Assembly (NCBI GenBank): GCA_018389105.1
Contig: JACATO010000985.1
Span: 1-64,000 of the forward strand
Direction of reading: 5' to 3'
Length of the DNA: 64,000 nucleotides
Source of the DNA: Nautilus pompilius
Taxonomy: Eukaryota; Mollusca; Cephalopoda; Nautilida; Nautilidae
Shown here piece by piece: positions 40,101 through 52,700 of this stretch. The position numbers and the translations under genes are program-made. A model generated the notes under the pieces. It did no database searches. It had not been told where the DNA came from and saw nothing but the letters and a program-made list of their open reading frames with translations. Positions within the stretch are counted from its first letter, which is position 1, and every line of letters begins with the position of its first letter.

Positions 40101-43100
40101 AATCTCTACAGTAAAGAAACAACAAAAAGAGAAAAGGCAAATTTTGAATGTCGTGATTTTCTCATTAACTTTCATATTTAAATACCATGTACAGACAGTA
40201 TTCAGATTCTTTATGACAGAGCAAAGATACTTTCAGGCCTCACCCTTACTAATCTCTCACCATCGCGAGTGAAAGAAACTTCCTTACCCACAGCGACACG
40301 GGCAGATAGCAGTGGCTGTCGTGGCTCAGAAATATCCCATGTTTCTTTCCCCCCCCCAAACAAGATTAGCTCCGAAATCTCTAGATTTACGGTTTTGTCT
40401 CATCCCATTCTTACTAGAAGTAGCACAAATGCGAAAAGACTGATTAATTAATCGGCTTTGTAGGTTTCGCCCTTAAAATAATGTTTGGCATAATATATAT
40501 ATATATTATGGTTTTTGTTCCTTAAAGAAAGTAAATTCTATAAAATCGGTCAAAGTTGAACAAGTCAAGCACAAAAGAATTTTTAGAAAAATAGAAAAAA
40601 AGGAGTGCATTCATAAACGATGTCTAAAATGGGTCTTGTAGAACCTGAGCAATACGCCATTAGTGAGAACTACTTTTATAAACCCATTTTAGGGAGCTGA
40701 TGTCACACCAGAAAGTATTAAGCTCGAGGATTTGTATTAGCATTCTGCAGGAAACGGATTTGCCTTGACATTGTATCATATTGAAACTTTAGTTTTTACA
40801 AATATTTTGAAAAAGACAATAGAGTTTTAACCATTTTGCTGCTGCACTCTATCATTTAGATCTCGGAGACCTAACTTTCCTCTTTGCGTCTGTCCTTTTT
40901 TTTTTTTTTTTAAAAAAAATACAGTAAAACATTGAGAAATTAATAAAAATAGCTCGATAATGTTGACGGTTCTAGATAAAGTTCTGGGACTGATCAACAG
41001 CAAAAATCCTAAAAGCGAGGACATGCATTTTAAAAACTTTGAAATTTATATTTATTTATTTCGTATTTTAAAAAAAAAAATTAGTTGTTGGAGAGCTAAA
41101 TTCAAATGATTTAAAACTATCAAGGGCTTTAAAAACGATGAATTATTTTATCCATCAGTCAGTCAGTAATTGAAACATGGGCCAAATAATTAAAACCTAG
41201 TTATGGGAGTTTCATACTATTTAAAGCGGTACTTTGTCTGAAGAAAAAGAAAAACTCATGGACAACGGCGATAATTGCTAATACTTACGGCCGGGATCTT
41301 TTCCTAGTTTGTCGTTATTTTTCTAATCTACTGATAAACATTAATTCACTCTGGGCGTCTTTTACAAATTGCTGGTCCCCTGCTTTCTTTTATTAAGATA
41401 ACACTGATACGATAATTAGCCCAGTGGACAGTTGAATAGTTTTACACGGGAATTAACAAAATGCACGGTTAGTATGCAAATAAAAACCAATTTAAAAATA
41501 AATGCTAAAGGAAACTGTTATTTATTTATCTGTTCTTGCTTGATCGTAGCCTGGGCTGTTTGCGGTGGAAGTTGAAAGGAAAATTTAACAAACGGGTTTT
41601 TTTACGAAATGTATAATTTATTGTTTAGTTCTGAAGCAGAATTAGACGCAGATAAAACAGATTTTTAGAGAACTAAAAGAAAAAAGGAATTGGCCCTCTG
41701 TATACCACCTGGGATGCATTTACACCTCACTATCATTCAAATTTGTATTAGTCAGCAGAGAACGGGCTATGAAGCATCGAAAAGGAGACCGGGGCCGGCT
41801 GTCCCGATACTTATAACGATCTCCTAACAAGTTTTATTTATCACGTGATATAAACATCAGCCGCCATGACAGTCGCGAGACGTAGCTATAAGGCCTGGAA
41901 GCAATTTTTTTAATCTTCTACGTCGTAAGTAAAATGTTTGTATTCTGTTTATTATTTTATTTATGCAATTTTTCTTTGCTTCTGTTTCAAGTAATTTATA
42001 CGTTGAATAGAGCGGAATATAAGTTACGCATAAGTTACAGTAATAGCGCGTTATTCGATTGCGCAGTGTCCTCGGTTGGGGCAGGTTGTCACGTGGTGTT
42101 CCGACCCTGTGACGACCGGAATAAGCGAAATATTTATCAGTTTTGGGAAAACAGGCTTATTTAATATTTAAATATAAATATAATTGATATCCAGCAATAT
42201 AGTTAAGTTTTCTTGCTGTTACCGTAAACGTGTAAAGTTAATTAACTTTTTTATTACAAATAAAGAAAATGTACGACTATTTATGAGTATCTGCTATAAT
42301 AAATGTGAAATGTTTTGGACAATCAATCCCACTTCCTGAAGCAATCAGCCCCTGTGAGGGGCAAAGCTTTCACGTGAACACTATAAAAGGTAGTATTAAC
42401 AGTTTGACTGTGCAAGGTCGAAAATGAGTGTTTATCCTTAAAGGGGTGCTCTTCAGTTGCATTTGAATGGAGTCCTTTCGCAAAGTTTCTATATAGAATA
42501 AATGAGATAGATGTGACAACCAGCCACAATCTTCCCCATTCTCCACATTAGCATACATAGCTCTTTGTGACGACAAATCCCCTTCGGTCTAATCTCACGT
42601 GTTTTGCATCACGAAATATACATTCAGTTCAACTCAAACACTAACTTCTGCTTCCAGACTGGAGCTCAAATGCACCCAGGTTGTATAAATAAGGCTAAAA
42701 CTAACGTGGTTTTCAGAAGACTTAAGGACACCGAAGTTCGTACTCAGTAAACCATGCCAATAGCAAGCACAGTGTGACGTGACATCGAAGCTTCCATCAT
42801 TTAATAGCAGGGAGATATATTTCTTCAGACTTTAAGAACAAAGAAAACTTTTGTCGACCATTTGTAAATTTATCTGACGAAGTTGTTCTGATATATAAGC
42901 GACCTTTGTACCAAGTTCATCAAACAGCAGGAATAATACTCACATATAAGAAACTCTGTACTTTGAAGTGTTTTGTCGTTAAACAGGAATGATCGAATGA
43001 CAGTATCGTATTTTCTATTCTTGGGGCGAATGTGGTAAATAAATAACGTTTAAATTATCTTAATATATATATATATATATATATATTCAGTTTCTCCTTC

Positions 43101-46100
43101 CTTTCTTGATTAACTGTGATTCTCTTACGAACACTTTTACTCCGTATCTTTTAAACTAATTTCGTGATGCAGATAAATGAAGAGTATTTGACATTCTCTG
43201 GTCGATGACCGCATATATGAAGCACGTTGTTAATCATGTGCGTGGTTTCAAACTTCGAAACTGGTTTGCGGTGGAATATTGGCGAGAAAGGCCTTACAAC
43301 CGGACTCCGGTCGGGTTGGTGTCTTGTTCTTATCTCCTATATGGTGATGACGATGTTCTGATAAATTGGCTGAACATGTAATTCTGCTCAACCGAGTTAA
43401 TAGGTTAGCGCTCTTTTAACTGCATTATTTTAAATTGTCCATCAAGATTTCCGCACAGTACAATAATTCCTTTAATCCGGCAGATACCGGACCGCACAGG
43501 TGCCGGATTAGGTAATGTGCCGGTTTTATATTCACATAGTTAAATGATAGGCATAATTTGTTACAATGCAGAAAGTCACATTAACAATAACTCCCCTATA
43601 ATAGTAAAGCATAACACACAATATTGTATTAAAATCCCACTGGAATTAAGTAAAGAATGAACGGTGATGCGTAGAGCAGACGGTGTCCTTCCTTGATGGA
43701 CGGTACCGGGAGGACAGTGTTGCTGTACCCATAGAGCTAACGTTAACAAAACTCTCTTCCATCTCATTCCATGGCTGGTTGAAGAGCTGATCTTTGAAGC
43801 CATTATAAAATAGGTTAAAACAAAATAAACGTTTATTGAAGAAATAAGTATTAAAATGGTTTCACAGAGCGTAGAATATCGAAACACAATGGTAAGAACG
43901 GGAAGGTGACTGATTCACAGCGGTGATAAATTACACTAGTCCAGCCTGATGCCGGTACATCAGATGTGCCGGATCACGTGTTGCCGGATTAAATAAATTT
44001 TACTGTAAATGGATGTTTCCCTTCTGCTTAATCATCTGGGAGGGGGTAACTGCATGGTAAAACAAACCGGAGACGTTTTATTCTTTGTAAACTGTGTTCT
44101 AGTAAATTTATTTTTTTTTTTTTTGCAATAGGATATAGTGGCCACTGGGACTCTCTACTCTTATTGCCTACATAGCACAGAGATACAGTAACACGAACAA
44201 CGGTTAGAGATTATTTTTCAACACGCGGATAATGTGAAAGCGAAATGCTTGTTCTAAATATAGAGTCGATAACAGGGATTCACTTAGATTAATACATTTG
44301 CCATCCAACACTCTTTGTTAGTCACTTTCTCCTGCTGCCCAGATCGTTAAAGAAATCGGCTGGCTTGGTGACAGATAACACCCATCAGGCTTCAGTGATA
44401 AACTCGTTGTGGAAGTAAACCATTAAGTGGAGGTGATAGATTTGCTTGATATGTTGATAGTCTTCCTGTCCAGTTTTCAAAAATGAATTAGGCTTCGACG
44501 CTCTCCTCGTGACCTTACACCCAGAGGGGGTTAACCTCTGGAAATACTTAAACTTCAATTTAAAACTAAAAAAGATTAATTTAAAATGAAAGGGTAAAAA
44601 CAAAAGAGGAGAATAAACTGAGCAAAAACTCGTTACTGACTTAAATCTCATCTGTACGTGACATTTGTTGGAATTTTACACGGTCGCATGACAGATTTGA
44701 TGCCCGTTTTATTAGCCCTAATTTTCTTCTCTTAATTTAACTGCTATTTAACGACAGTAACTATGCGCACCTCTAAATCTAACTCGCGTTTAGAAAGGCG
44801 TAATACAGTCGATGAGTGTTTTCTTTCAGTTCCTCGTTTGAAGCCATTTGCGATCTGTAAAAATGCTGAATATCTGTAAAAATGCTGAATATCTGTAAAA
44901 ATTCTGAATATCTGTAAAAATGCTGAATATCTGTAAAAAATGCTGAATATCTGTAAAAATTCTGAATATCTGTAAAAATTCTGAATATCTGTAAAAATGC
45001 TGAATATCTGTAAAAAATGCTGAATATCTGTAAAAATGCTGAATATCTGTAAAAATGCTGAATATCTGTAAAAATGCTGAATATCTGTAAAAATGCTGAA
45101 TATCTGTAAAAATTCTGAATATCTGTAAAAATGCTGAATATCTGTAAAAAATGCTGAATATCTGTAAAAATGCTGAATATCTGTAAAAATGCTGAATATC
45201 TGTAAAAATTCTGAATATCTGTAAAAATGCTGAATATCTGTAATAAAAAAATGCTGATATCTGTAAAAATGCTGAATCTCGTAAAAATGCTGAATATCTG
45301 TAAAAATTCTGAATATCTGTAAAAATGCTGAATATCTGTAAAAAATGCTGAATATCTGTAAAAATGCTGAATATCTGTAAAAATTCTGAATATCTGTAAA
45401 AAATGCTGAATATCTGTAAAAATGCTGAATATCTGTAAAAATTTGAATATCTGTAAAAATGCCACATTCGCAGCGGAAAAGGAGAGAAGTGAATCGCTAT
45501 CCCAGCGGTGCTTTATAGGAGATCAGATAGCATTAACATGTCGTCAAGGAGCAAACACAACCGCTACTTTAATTTTGCCGGTCAGTGAAGAGATCACGTG
45601 TTACACAGGGAGTGTCCCCACCACCCCCAACAAACCCACTGCTGCCTACTCTACACTCAACTGGACGCCAGTATTTTTTTCTTCTCCCTGGCTGTGTAGT
45701 CGAAAGCAAATGTTTCTCTTTACCGTAACCACGGGACATAACGTCATGAACAAAAACCGCTTAAACACTTCGGAGCATGGAATCATGGGAAACTCAGAAG
45801 AAGAAAAAATTCCGATAATTAATAGACGGAGGATAAGTTAACCAAAAATAGGTCTGATCACAGGATACTGTTTAAAAAAAACAAAGCAAATCAAATATAC
45901 AGTAATTATTAACAATAAATAAATGTATTTACGTTTTCATCTTATTTGCACATCTTTTGACAGTTATAATGATGCTCGATTCTTTGTTTTTTTAAATTTT
46001 AAAAAAATATTTTGGGACGCTACGTTTCTTCAGGGGTTTTTCTGAGAAGTTATTTCAAGAACTCCTCTTATAGATTCATACCTAAAGGAAAACCGACTTA

Positions 46101-47651
46101 AAAAACACGCGCGAAGATTCTTTACTCCGTCTCGCGAAACGGAAGTTGTTTTTTTTTTGCACGCATTTTTACAAAAAAGTTTTACCGTAGCTTGAGAACG
46201 TAGAAAGTCTGATTCGTCTTCCTAGGTGCCTCCAAGCGTTTGCCGCGTCATCGCTGACCAAATATCCAAGTTTTCCCTGTTAAGTTAACACATTTGTACT
46301 ATCTCGTTACTGCAACAGCACAGGAAGATGGCTACGAGGTGGCCTTTAGCGGAGCACACCAATAAGATTTCTAATGACTGTTTTCGGTCAGATGTATGGC
46401 GGACATAATTATTTTTTGAATCCGTACAACAAATTACAACCGATTTTTGTTTGTGTGTTTTTTTTTAAAAATATATATTACTCTTAGTTTTATATCCACT
46501 AAATTCAGTTAAATCATCTATGTATTATTATAAACTGATAAGTAGAAATTAATTCATATTAAAAAGGTATACGTTCTAAAACAGTTGAAAGTTCTGTCTA
46601 TACAAGACATCTTTATTTCCGGGGTTAGTCTGATTAATTTGTCTACATTGACTTCGTTAGATACCAAGCTGACATTATTCTAGAAAGAGATGAGCCGACT
46701 TGGACATGAATATTTGGCATGGTAACACCACGGGATCTGGACTTAACGTCACGGTTGGCTAGAGAAGATCCCACCGGTTGTTTGGGCAAGAGCATGTCTG
46801 CCAGAACTTCAGAGTCTTGTCTTTCCTCGAGAGAACGGATAATCTGTTCAGGGTTCCCCCCCCTTTTTTTACGGTAGTTTTAGGCACCTGGCACTTTGTC
46901 AAAAGTTTCTGGCAAAGTCGCTCGGTTCATCAGCTGAGATAAGAAAGTTCTCATGTTTGGGGGAAGACAAAGCCCTTACCTCGCTTTCGTCAGTCCGGCA
47001 GATTAACCACTACACTACCGCGCCGATTGCTGGGATGGACGGAGAAAGGTTTCGACTGCGCTTCGCGATAGAGGCGAAGAATTTTAAAGAGAACAATAAG
47101 CCAGGTTTGCTCCTTGCTGTCAGCTGCCTGTATAATTTTGGTTGGAGGGCGCTGCGGCCGGATTATGGGACAGAATGACGTAAAACCTCTGAAAGAAACA
47201 CGTGATCGTGGAGCGGCCGAACTCCCGTGTTTCTGTCGGCTCTCGATGGGCAGAATCTCCTTTGGTGTGAACCACTACCTGGGAATGACAAGACATCCGT
47301 TACCTTAACGAAACGAGCTACAGGATGGTTATCTGAGTAAAGCATGGATTTGACTGCCCCAATAAGAGATCTTTAGGATCTCAAGACGATAAAAAGGCCT
47401 GATTAGTCCATCTGTGAACAACGGCTACGTTCAAACTCACGTTTCGAAAAAACAAACTCTCCCTTTCTAGAGATTCTTCGAAGCAACCAGAGCATATACT
47501 CACCCCGGGGGGTGGGGAGAAGGGAGTAGAAAACTCATATATTTTCTTTAACATTTTTTTTTTTTAATTACATCCTTGGTATCGCGTTCCGTCGGTTTTT
47601 CGCTACTATAACGAATGAGCAACAACTATATCCAGTGGCTGTTTCTCTCTC

Positions 47652-47682
<31 letters not shown>

Positions 47683-49667
47683 GTGTGTGTGTAATGCACA
47701 CACCAGTCGTTATTTACCTTAACAATGCACAAATATAAAAAAAGCGTAGTTTCATAAACCTTCGCTACTCGTTCACAATAAAATCTGATATTTCTCTAAA
47801 CCGTTTTTTTTCTTTCTTTCCAGATACCTTTATACAGGATCTACTGTAAATAGACAAAGGGGCTACTATCTATTTTTTCACACAATCGCATTTTCCTCTA
47901 CAAAAAAAAAAAAAAAAAGAGGAGAGTTTTCACAAGAAAGAAATAGTCCAAAAATGTCCCAGATTCATTCCCGTGACGACTGTCAGCCATGCGCACCAAT
48001 GATAAATGAAATAATAGCCATCGATCAGAATGGCGGGGTGTTTCTTTAAGGCAGCGATAGACTTTCTATATACCAGACAATTCTGGTAGCGAGTACAACT
48101 CGGATATTTCGTCAGAATTTTTGGGTGAACGGGTCTACGTAGATCCGGAGACTTTTTTGAGCTGCACCGGGTGAGTCGACCCCTTAGACTGGGCAACGGC
48201 TTCTATTTTTAGGGCGTGTATTTTCTCTTCTAAGTATTTATTTCCGGAACAAGCGAGTAGCATTCACGAAAAGGTATGCGCATCTGTTTGGTGGACATTC
48301 TTCCTCTATTCACAGGGCTATTCTAGACCATTGCAGGTTCCTTCTATTCCAACGACTTTTGCTTTAGGTCGATCCGCGCCGTTCTCGAACTTTGGAGAAA
48401 CCACCTTACGGCATTTTAAGCTCCCTCTCCGCTGAACAGAACTCGTACCGGATGTTCTCGCACGGTAAAGAACCCAAATGACTCTCGCCTCCTCTCTCGT
48501 TTCAGGTGTGCCTGCAGGAATCGCTCGCGGGTTGGTCTCAGTGGAGCCAGTGGAGTCCGTGCTCGCGAACCTGTGGCCAAGGCTTGTCGTACAGCAGACG
48601 GCACTGCCAGCAGTTTCCGTGTGACGGGCAGATTATTAAGTATAAACTCTGCATTGAAAAGGTATGACGTAATTTAACAGAAGACAACGCTAGGGGTTAA
48701 TAACCCCTTCAAAACCGCAATATCACGATAGTTACCGATTAGGGTCGCTAAATCTGTCGCCCATTCACCGTGTAGTTATTATCTAAATATGCACTGTCGA
48801 ATGTGGTGCTATTACTGTGACGGTTCTAAAGGGCTTATACTCTCCGAATGTTTTGGCTTGGCTATGTGTTTTTCAGCATCACAAAGCGAGTTATACCACT
48901 AAGGCCACTTCGCCAGGCAAGCAAATGTTAAAGAGCTTTTAAACAAAATATTTCTTTACTAAAACACATTCGGTAAGACACCTGCCGTGAATATCCCATT
49001 CAAATAATAACGTTAGCACGAGATTGCTTCATCGCCGACTGACTTAATACCAGGAAACTAAAAAGAATAATTAATAATCGTTTTACACATTTTTACAAGT
49101 CAAGTTTGCAAAGAATTAACCTGTGCCAAATATAGGAAATATTTCTACTGTTTAGCTCTCCACACTAGATACTGAGTCAAATATTGGCACCTGATGGTTT
49201 TGCGAAATCGCCCTTACTTACGATGCTGTTCGCATAAACGCATTGCTCAGCTGTACTTTATTTTCCACCTGTAGACTCCGTCACACACAGAACGTGATGA
49301 TCACAGCAACATTTAAGACGTGCTGGAGGGATAACACGACATGGACAACACTTGTTTTGTTCTCCCATAACCTGGGTTTCTATCAGTTTTACTAAGTTGG
49401 ATATCGGTCGATGCCTTTTTTAAATGTTTTTTTTGGGGGGGTTTAATAATGCAAAACCGGAAACCGCTTGATCTCCATATCTTTTACTTACTTTATAGAC
49501 TTAAGTAAATATTTCTATACTTTGTACAGTGTCCCAAAAGGATGTATGCATACTCTGTTTACAGGGCTATAGAAAAGTGTACACGTCTCTGTATATGTGA
49601 ACACAAGAGTCATCAATTAAAAATTTTAGGTTTGTCTTGCTTTCGCATGCTAATACTTTTATTAGCC

Positions 49668-49730
<63 letters not shown>

Positions 49731-52700
49731 ATTTTTGTAGCAGTAGTAGCAATACTATTGCCTGTGGGTTACTAATAGTAGCAGCTGTAGTGATAGCAGC
49801 GGACCGAAAACAGGCGAATCCCACGATATTTCCCCGTTTCCCCGAAATCGAGTTAATGGCCGTTCAGGGTTGGGATGGAGGCAGCGTATTCATCCACAGA
49901 TCTCGACATTTCTCGTGGATCCGCGACTAGTATCGTGGCGGAGTTCACCGAGGCGAATGTTACCGCTGTGGGAAAGCTACCTGAAAGGCGTTCAGTAGTG
50001 ACGTGTCCGCCACAAGAACGGGTCCATTGCCCGTCACGTCCGCACTCATCCTATGAGTTCTCTCGCTGACACCGTAGAGAACCAAATAACAGCCCAACGT
50101 CGCCTTGGCTGCGCAGGATGTGTGGGGCGTAAGGAACCCGTCTAGTTCAATAGGAATAAATCGCTTGGAAATGTCTGGTCAGAGAAGGATATATCTGGCA
50201 AGACCTTCGAGTACTGGCGGCGCATTCTCTTCGCCGACGAGTCCAGGTTTTAGCAATTAATGTTTGTGGATTTCACCTGGATACTGTGGATACATAACAA
50301 AGGCCTTTTACTTTAATTTCTTCAGCCACGATTAACTATGGAGGAGGGAGAATGGGGCTTCCAAGAACGACTCAATTCTGCCGGGTGAATTACCATTTTA
50401 AAGACACATCTACTGTTGCGCCAATGAAGCATACCGAGATTCTGTCTATTATTTAGGAGGATGGACTCACTCCTGAATGTTGGAACATCTGGATCGCCAA
50501 TGTCCATGTGACGGAATTAAAGGAAACTCTGGGCTGTGGTTTAAAATCTCGTTGATTCAATGCCAAGAAGTTGAGGCTCTTATTTTTTTGGTGCCACGTG
50601 ATAACATAACGACATCTGCCATCTTTCGCAAAAGAAAACAACAAAAGCTAAGGTCTTGTAATAACAGCAGGTTTTCCAAATTATTATTATGGCAGGGTGC
50701 TGTACGGAATCTCACGGACGAACCAGAACCTGCCTATAAGATAAAGTCTTTATGTTCCACTCGATTTTAAGGTCAGTTGCCATGGCACTTGGCGGCCCTC
50801 AGTCTGAACGTGAACTTTAATGTTAAAGGAGTCCGACTTCACACCGCCATACGCAGGAGTATTGGTCATGGCAATGATACGGTAAATGTATTAGCTGCAG
50901 GGATGAGGTGTCAGCACAGACAGATCTAATTTTTTTCAATTCTCTGCCAACGGTCTTTTAAAAAAGAGGGATTGAATGTATCTTATTCTGAAAATAATTT
51001 GAATATGGTAAATCCGGAAGTGTACGTGAATTGGGGGTTGACGGGCGTTTTTATCGTTTTGGTGCGTACCGGCAGCGGTGCAACAGCTAGAGGACTTTCA
51101 CCGATGTTTACCAGAAAATTCCGTCTGTTCACTAAACAGCAAAAAGTATAAAGTTTATACCATTCTTCAGCACGCTGACGACAACTGGAGCGTGCTGTTG
51201 ATATTGCAGATGCCGCGGGAGTGGAAAATCTGTGCTGGTGCGAATCGAGAGCCGACGACCCTTTGTTTCTGAACAGTTGGGTTTTGCACGTCGAGAGGTG
51301 GGTCCCTTGAAAAACGATTAAGCCGGGGCGGCATCTTTTGCTTCGTCATGGCATTTGGGTGTAGACGTTCAGGCCGCTCGAAGAGAAACATCCATCTATT
51401 AACTCGCATTGGGGATAAAACGTCGTGGTTGTTTCTACGTCTCCCTGAGCGAACTGACTTTTTCGAAATTCAAAAAAAAAAAAATAATAAAAATGTTCAT
51501 ATAAAGTAAAATGTTATCTACTTGTCACTGCCAATAAAAAACGCGTTAGAAAAGAAACCAAATGTTTATTTCTTTTGAGAGAAAATTAAAGAATATTTAT
51601 TATACATTAAATGGCATCTTTTGTCCTAGAAAAGATCAACACAAAAGTAATAAAAAGTGTTTTACAGAACACGAATTGTCGCTTTAAAATCTACTTATAA
51701 ACTATTTTTAGTGGGGGGTTGCCCCCTTATACGTCGGAACAAGTGGGCGGGAATAGCGAGAAACTGTCTGTTATTATTACTCGGAAAGAGATGTCAGTGG
51801 TATTCCAGCCACCATATTAGTCTATTGATGTGGATGACCTTCCTCAATCATCTTGAGATTCCCGATAGGCTGCTTTTTGCCGAAGATAAACTTTATGGAC
51901 ATCTGAAAACTTCTGAAGCCATATTTTTCAACTTTTTCATATTTATCATTTCTGTGATCCCCCCGATCATATTATTATTATTATGCTATTATACTATTTC
52001 TGATTTGCGAGGAATGTCTTTTTAATCTCTCACTACTCTTATGCGCCATGTTTACACATTTTCATCTTCAAAGGAAAAAAAAACGACAAGAAATCGTTTT
52101 GTTAATGTTTATTTTTCCTAATTTTAAATGTTTTCTTGTTTTGCTTTTTCTCCCCCTCCCAAGGATTGCAAGGGGAGAAAACCAATCAGAGACGCAGAAT
52201 GTGCAAAATATAACCAGCAACTTTATCAAGGTCAGTACTACCGGTGGACTTCAACCCAGAGTTCCGGCGATCCGTGCGCTCTGGTGTGCCGTGCGCATAG
52301 AGGAGGCCACGTGATAAAAATAGGGACAATGAGGCTTGACGGAAGCAAATGTTCCAACAGTTCGTACTGTATCGGTGGGCTGTGTAAAGTACGTAAAACT
52401 GATTTTCTTTTCTTTTAAATCTCAGCCGGTTCACTTCACTTCGGTGTCGAGACTGTACCGTGTCCGAGATCTGAAGTGTTGCTCAGCTTGATACATTTTA
52501 AGAGCATCGAAAGAATGAAGAAGATAAAAAAAAAGAGACAATAATAAATTCTTGCACTAAACTTTAAAAAAAGACTGCCACGTGACATTTTAAGATGGAC
52601 AACCAACTTAAATATCAGGATTTTTTTTTTAAAATACAAAGATTTCTCTAAGTGAAAAAAAAAACTAAATAGGAAATAAATGGAGAGATACGAAATCACA

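Larger units (their letters stand above)
2324..48505 (+). other. Intron 1 of the ADAMTSL gene (46.2 kb)
   Basis: The intron runs from GTAAGT to TTTCAG and is phase 0. It contains almost all mobile elements and repeats of the window (listed separately). No further TSR, Ig or other recognisable exon was seen in it on either strand. Stretches in which I recognise nothing beyond AT-rich sequence and short microsatellites are 3063-5779, 5851-6416, 7241-8660, 9053-10757, 11024-12852, 12997-13959, 14791-23935 (apart from a triplet repeat at 21391 and an E-box cluster at 22775), 26717-33234 (apart from a microsatellite at 28066), 33861-43455 (apart from a tRNA-like arm at 36100 and a CTCF-like site at 36970), 44006-44851 and 45463-46975. 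Confidence 0.75.
48662..52163 (+). other. Intron 2
   Basis: The intron runs from GTATGA to CCCAAG and is phase 0. It holds an (ATT)n microsatellite (49669-49732) and a Tc1 remnant (49880-50470). Nothing else is recognised; open frames at 51078 and 51657 show no domain. Confidence 0.85.

Noticed and set aside
44779-45467. Two minus-strand open frames of 228 and 213 codons with FTDIQHFYRYSAF-like repeats
   Set aside because: They are both produced by the 19-bp minisatellite, overlap in two frames, and have no start, splice or domain support.
51030-51420. Possible coding remnant of a further mobile element in intron 2
   Set aside because: Short frames without a firm transposase or reverse transcriptase motif.
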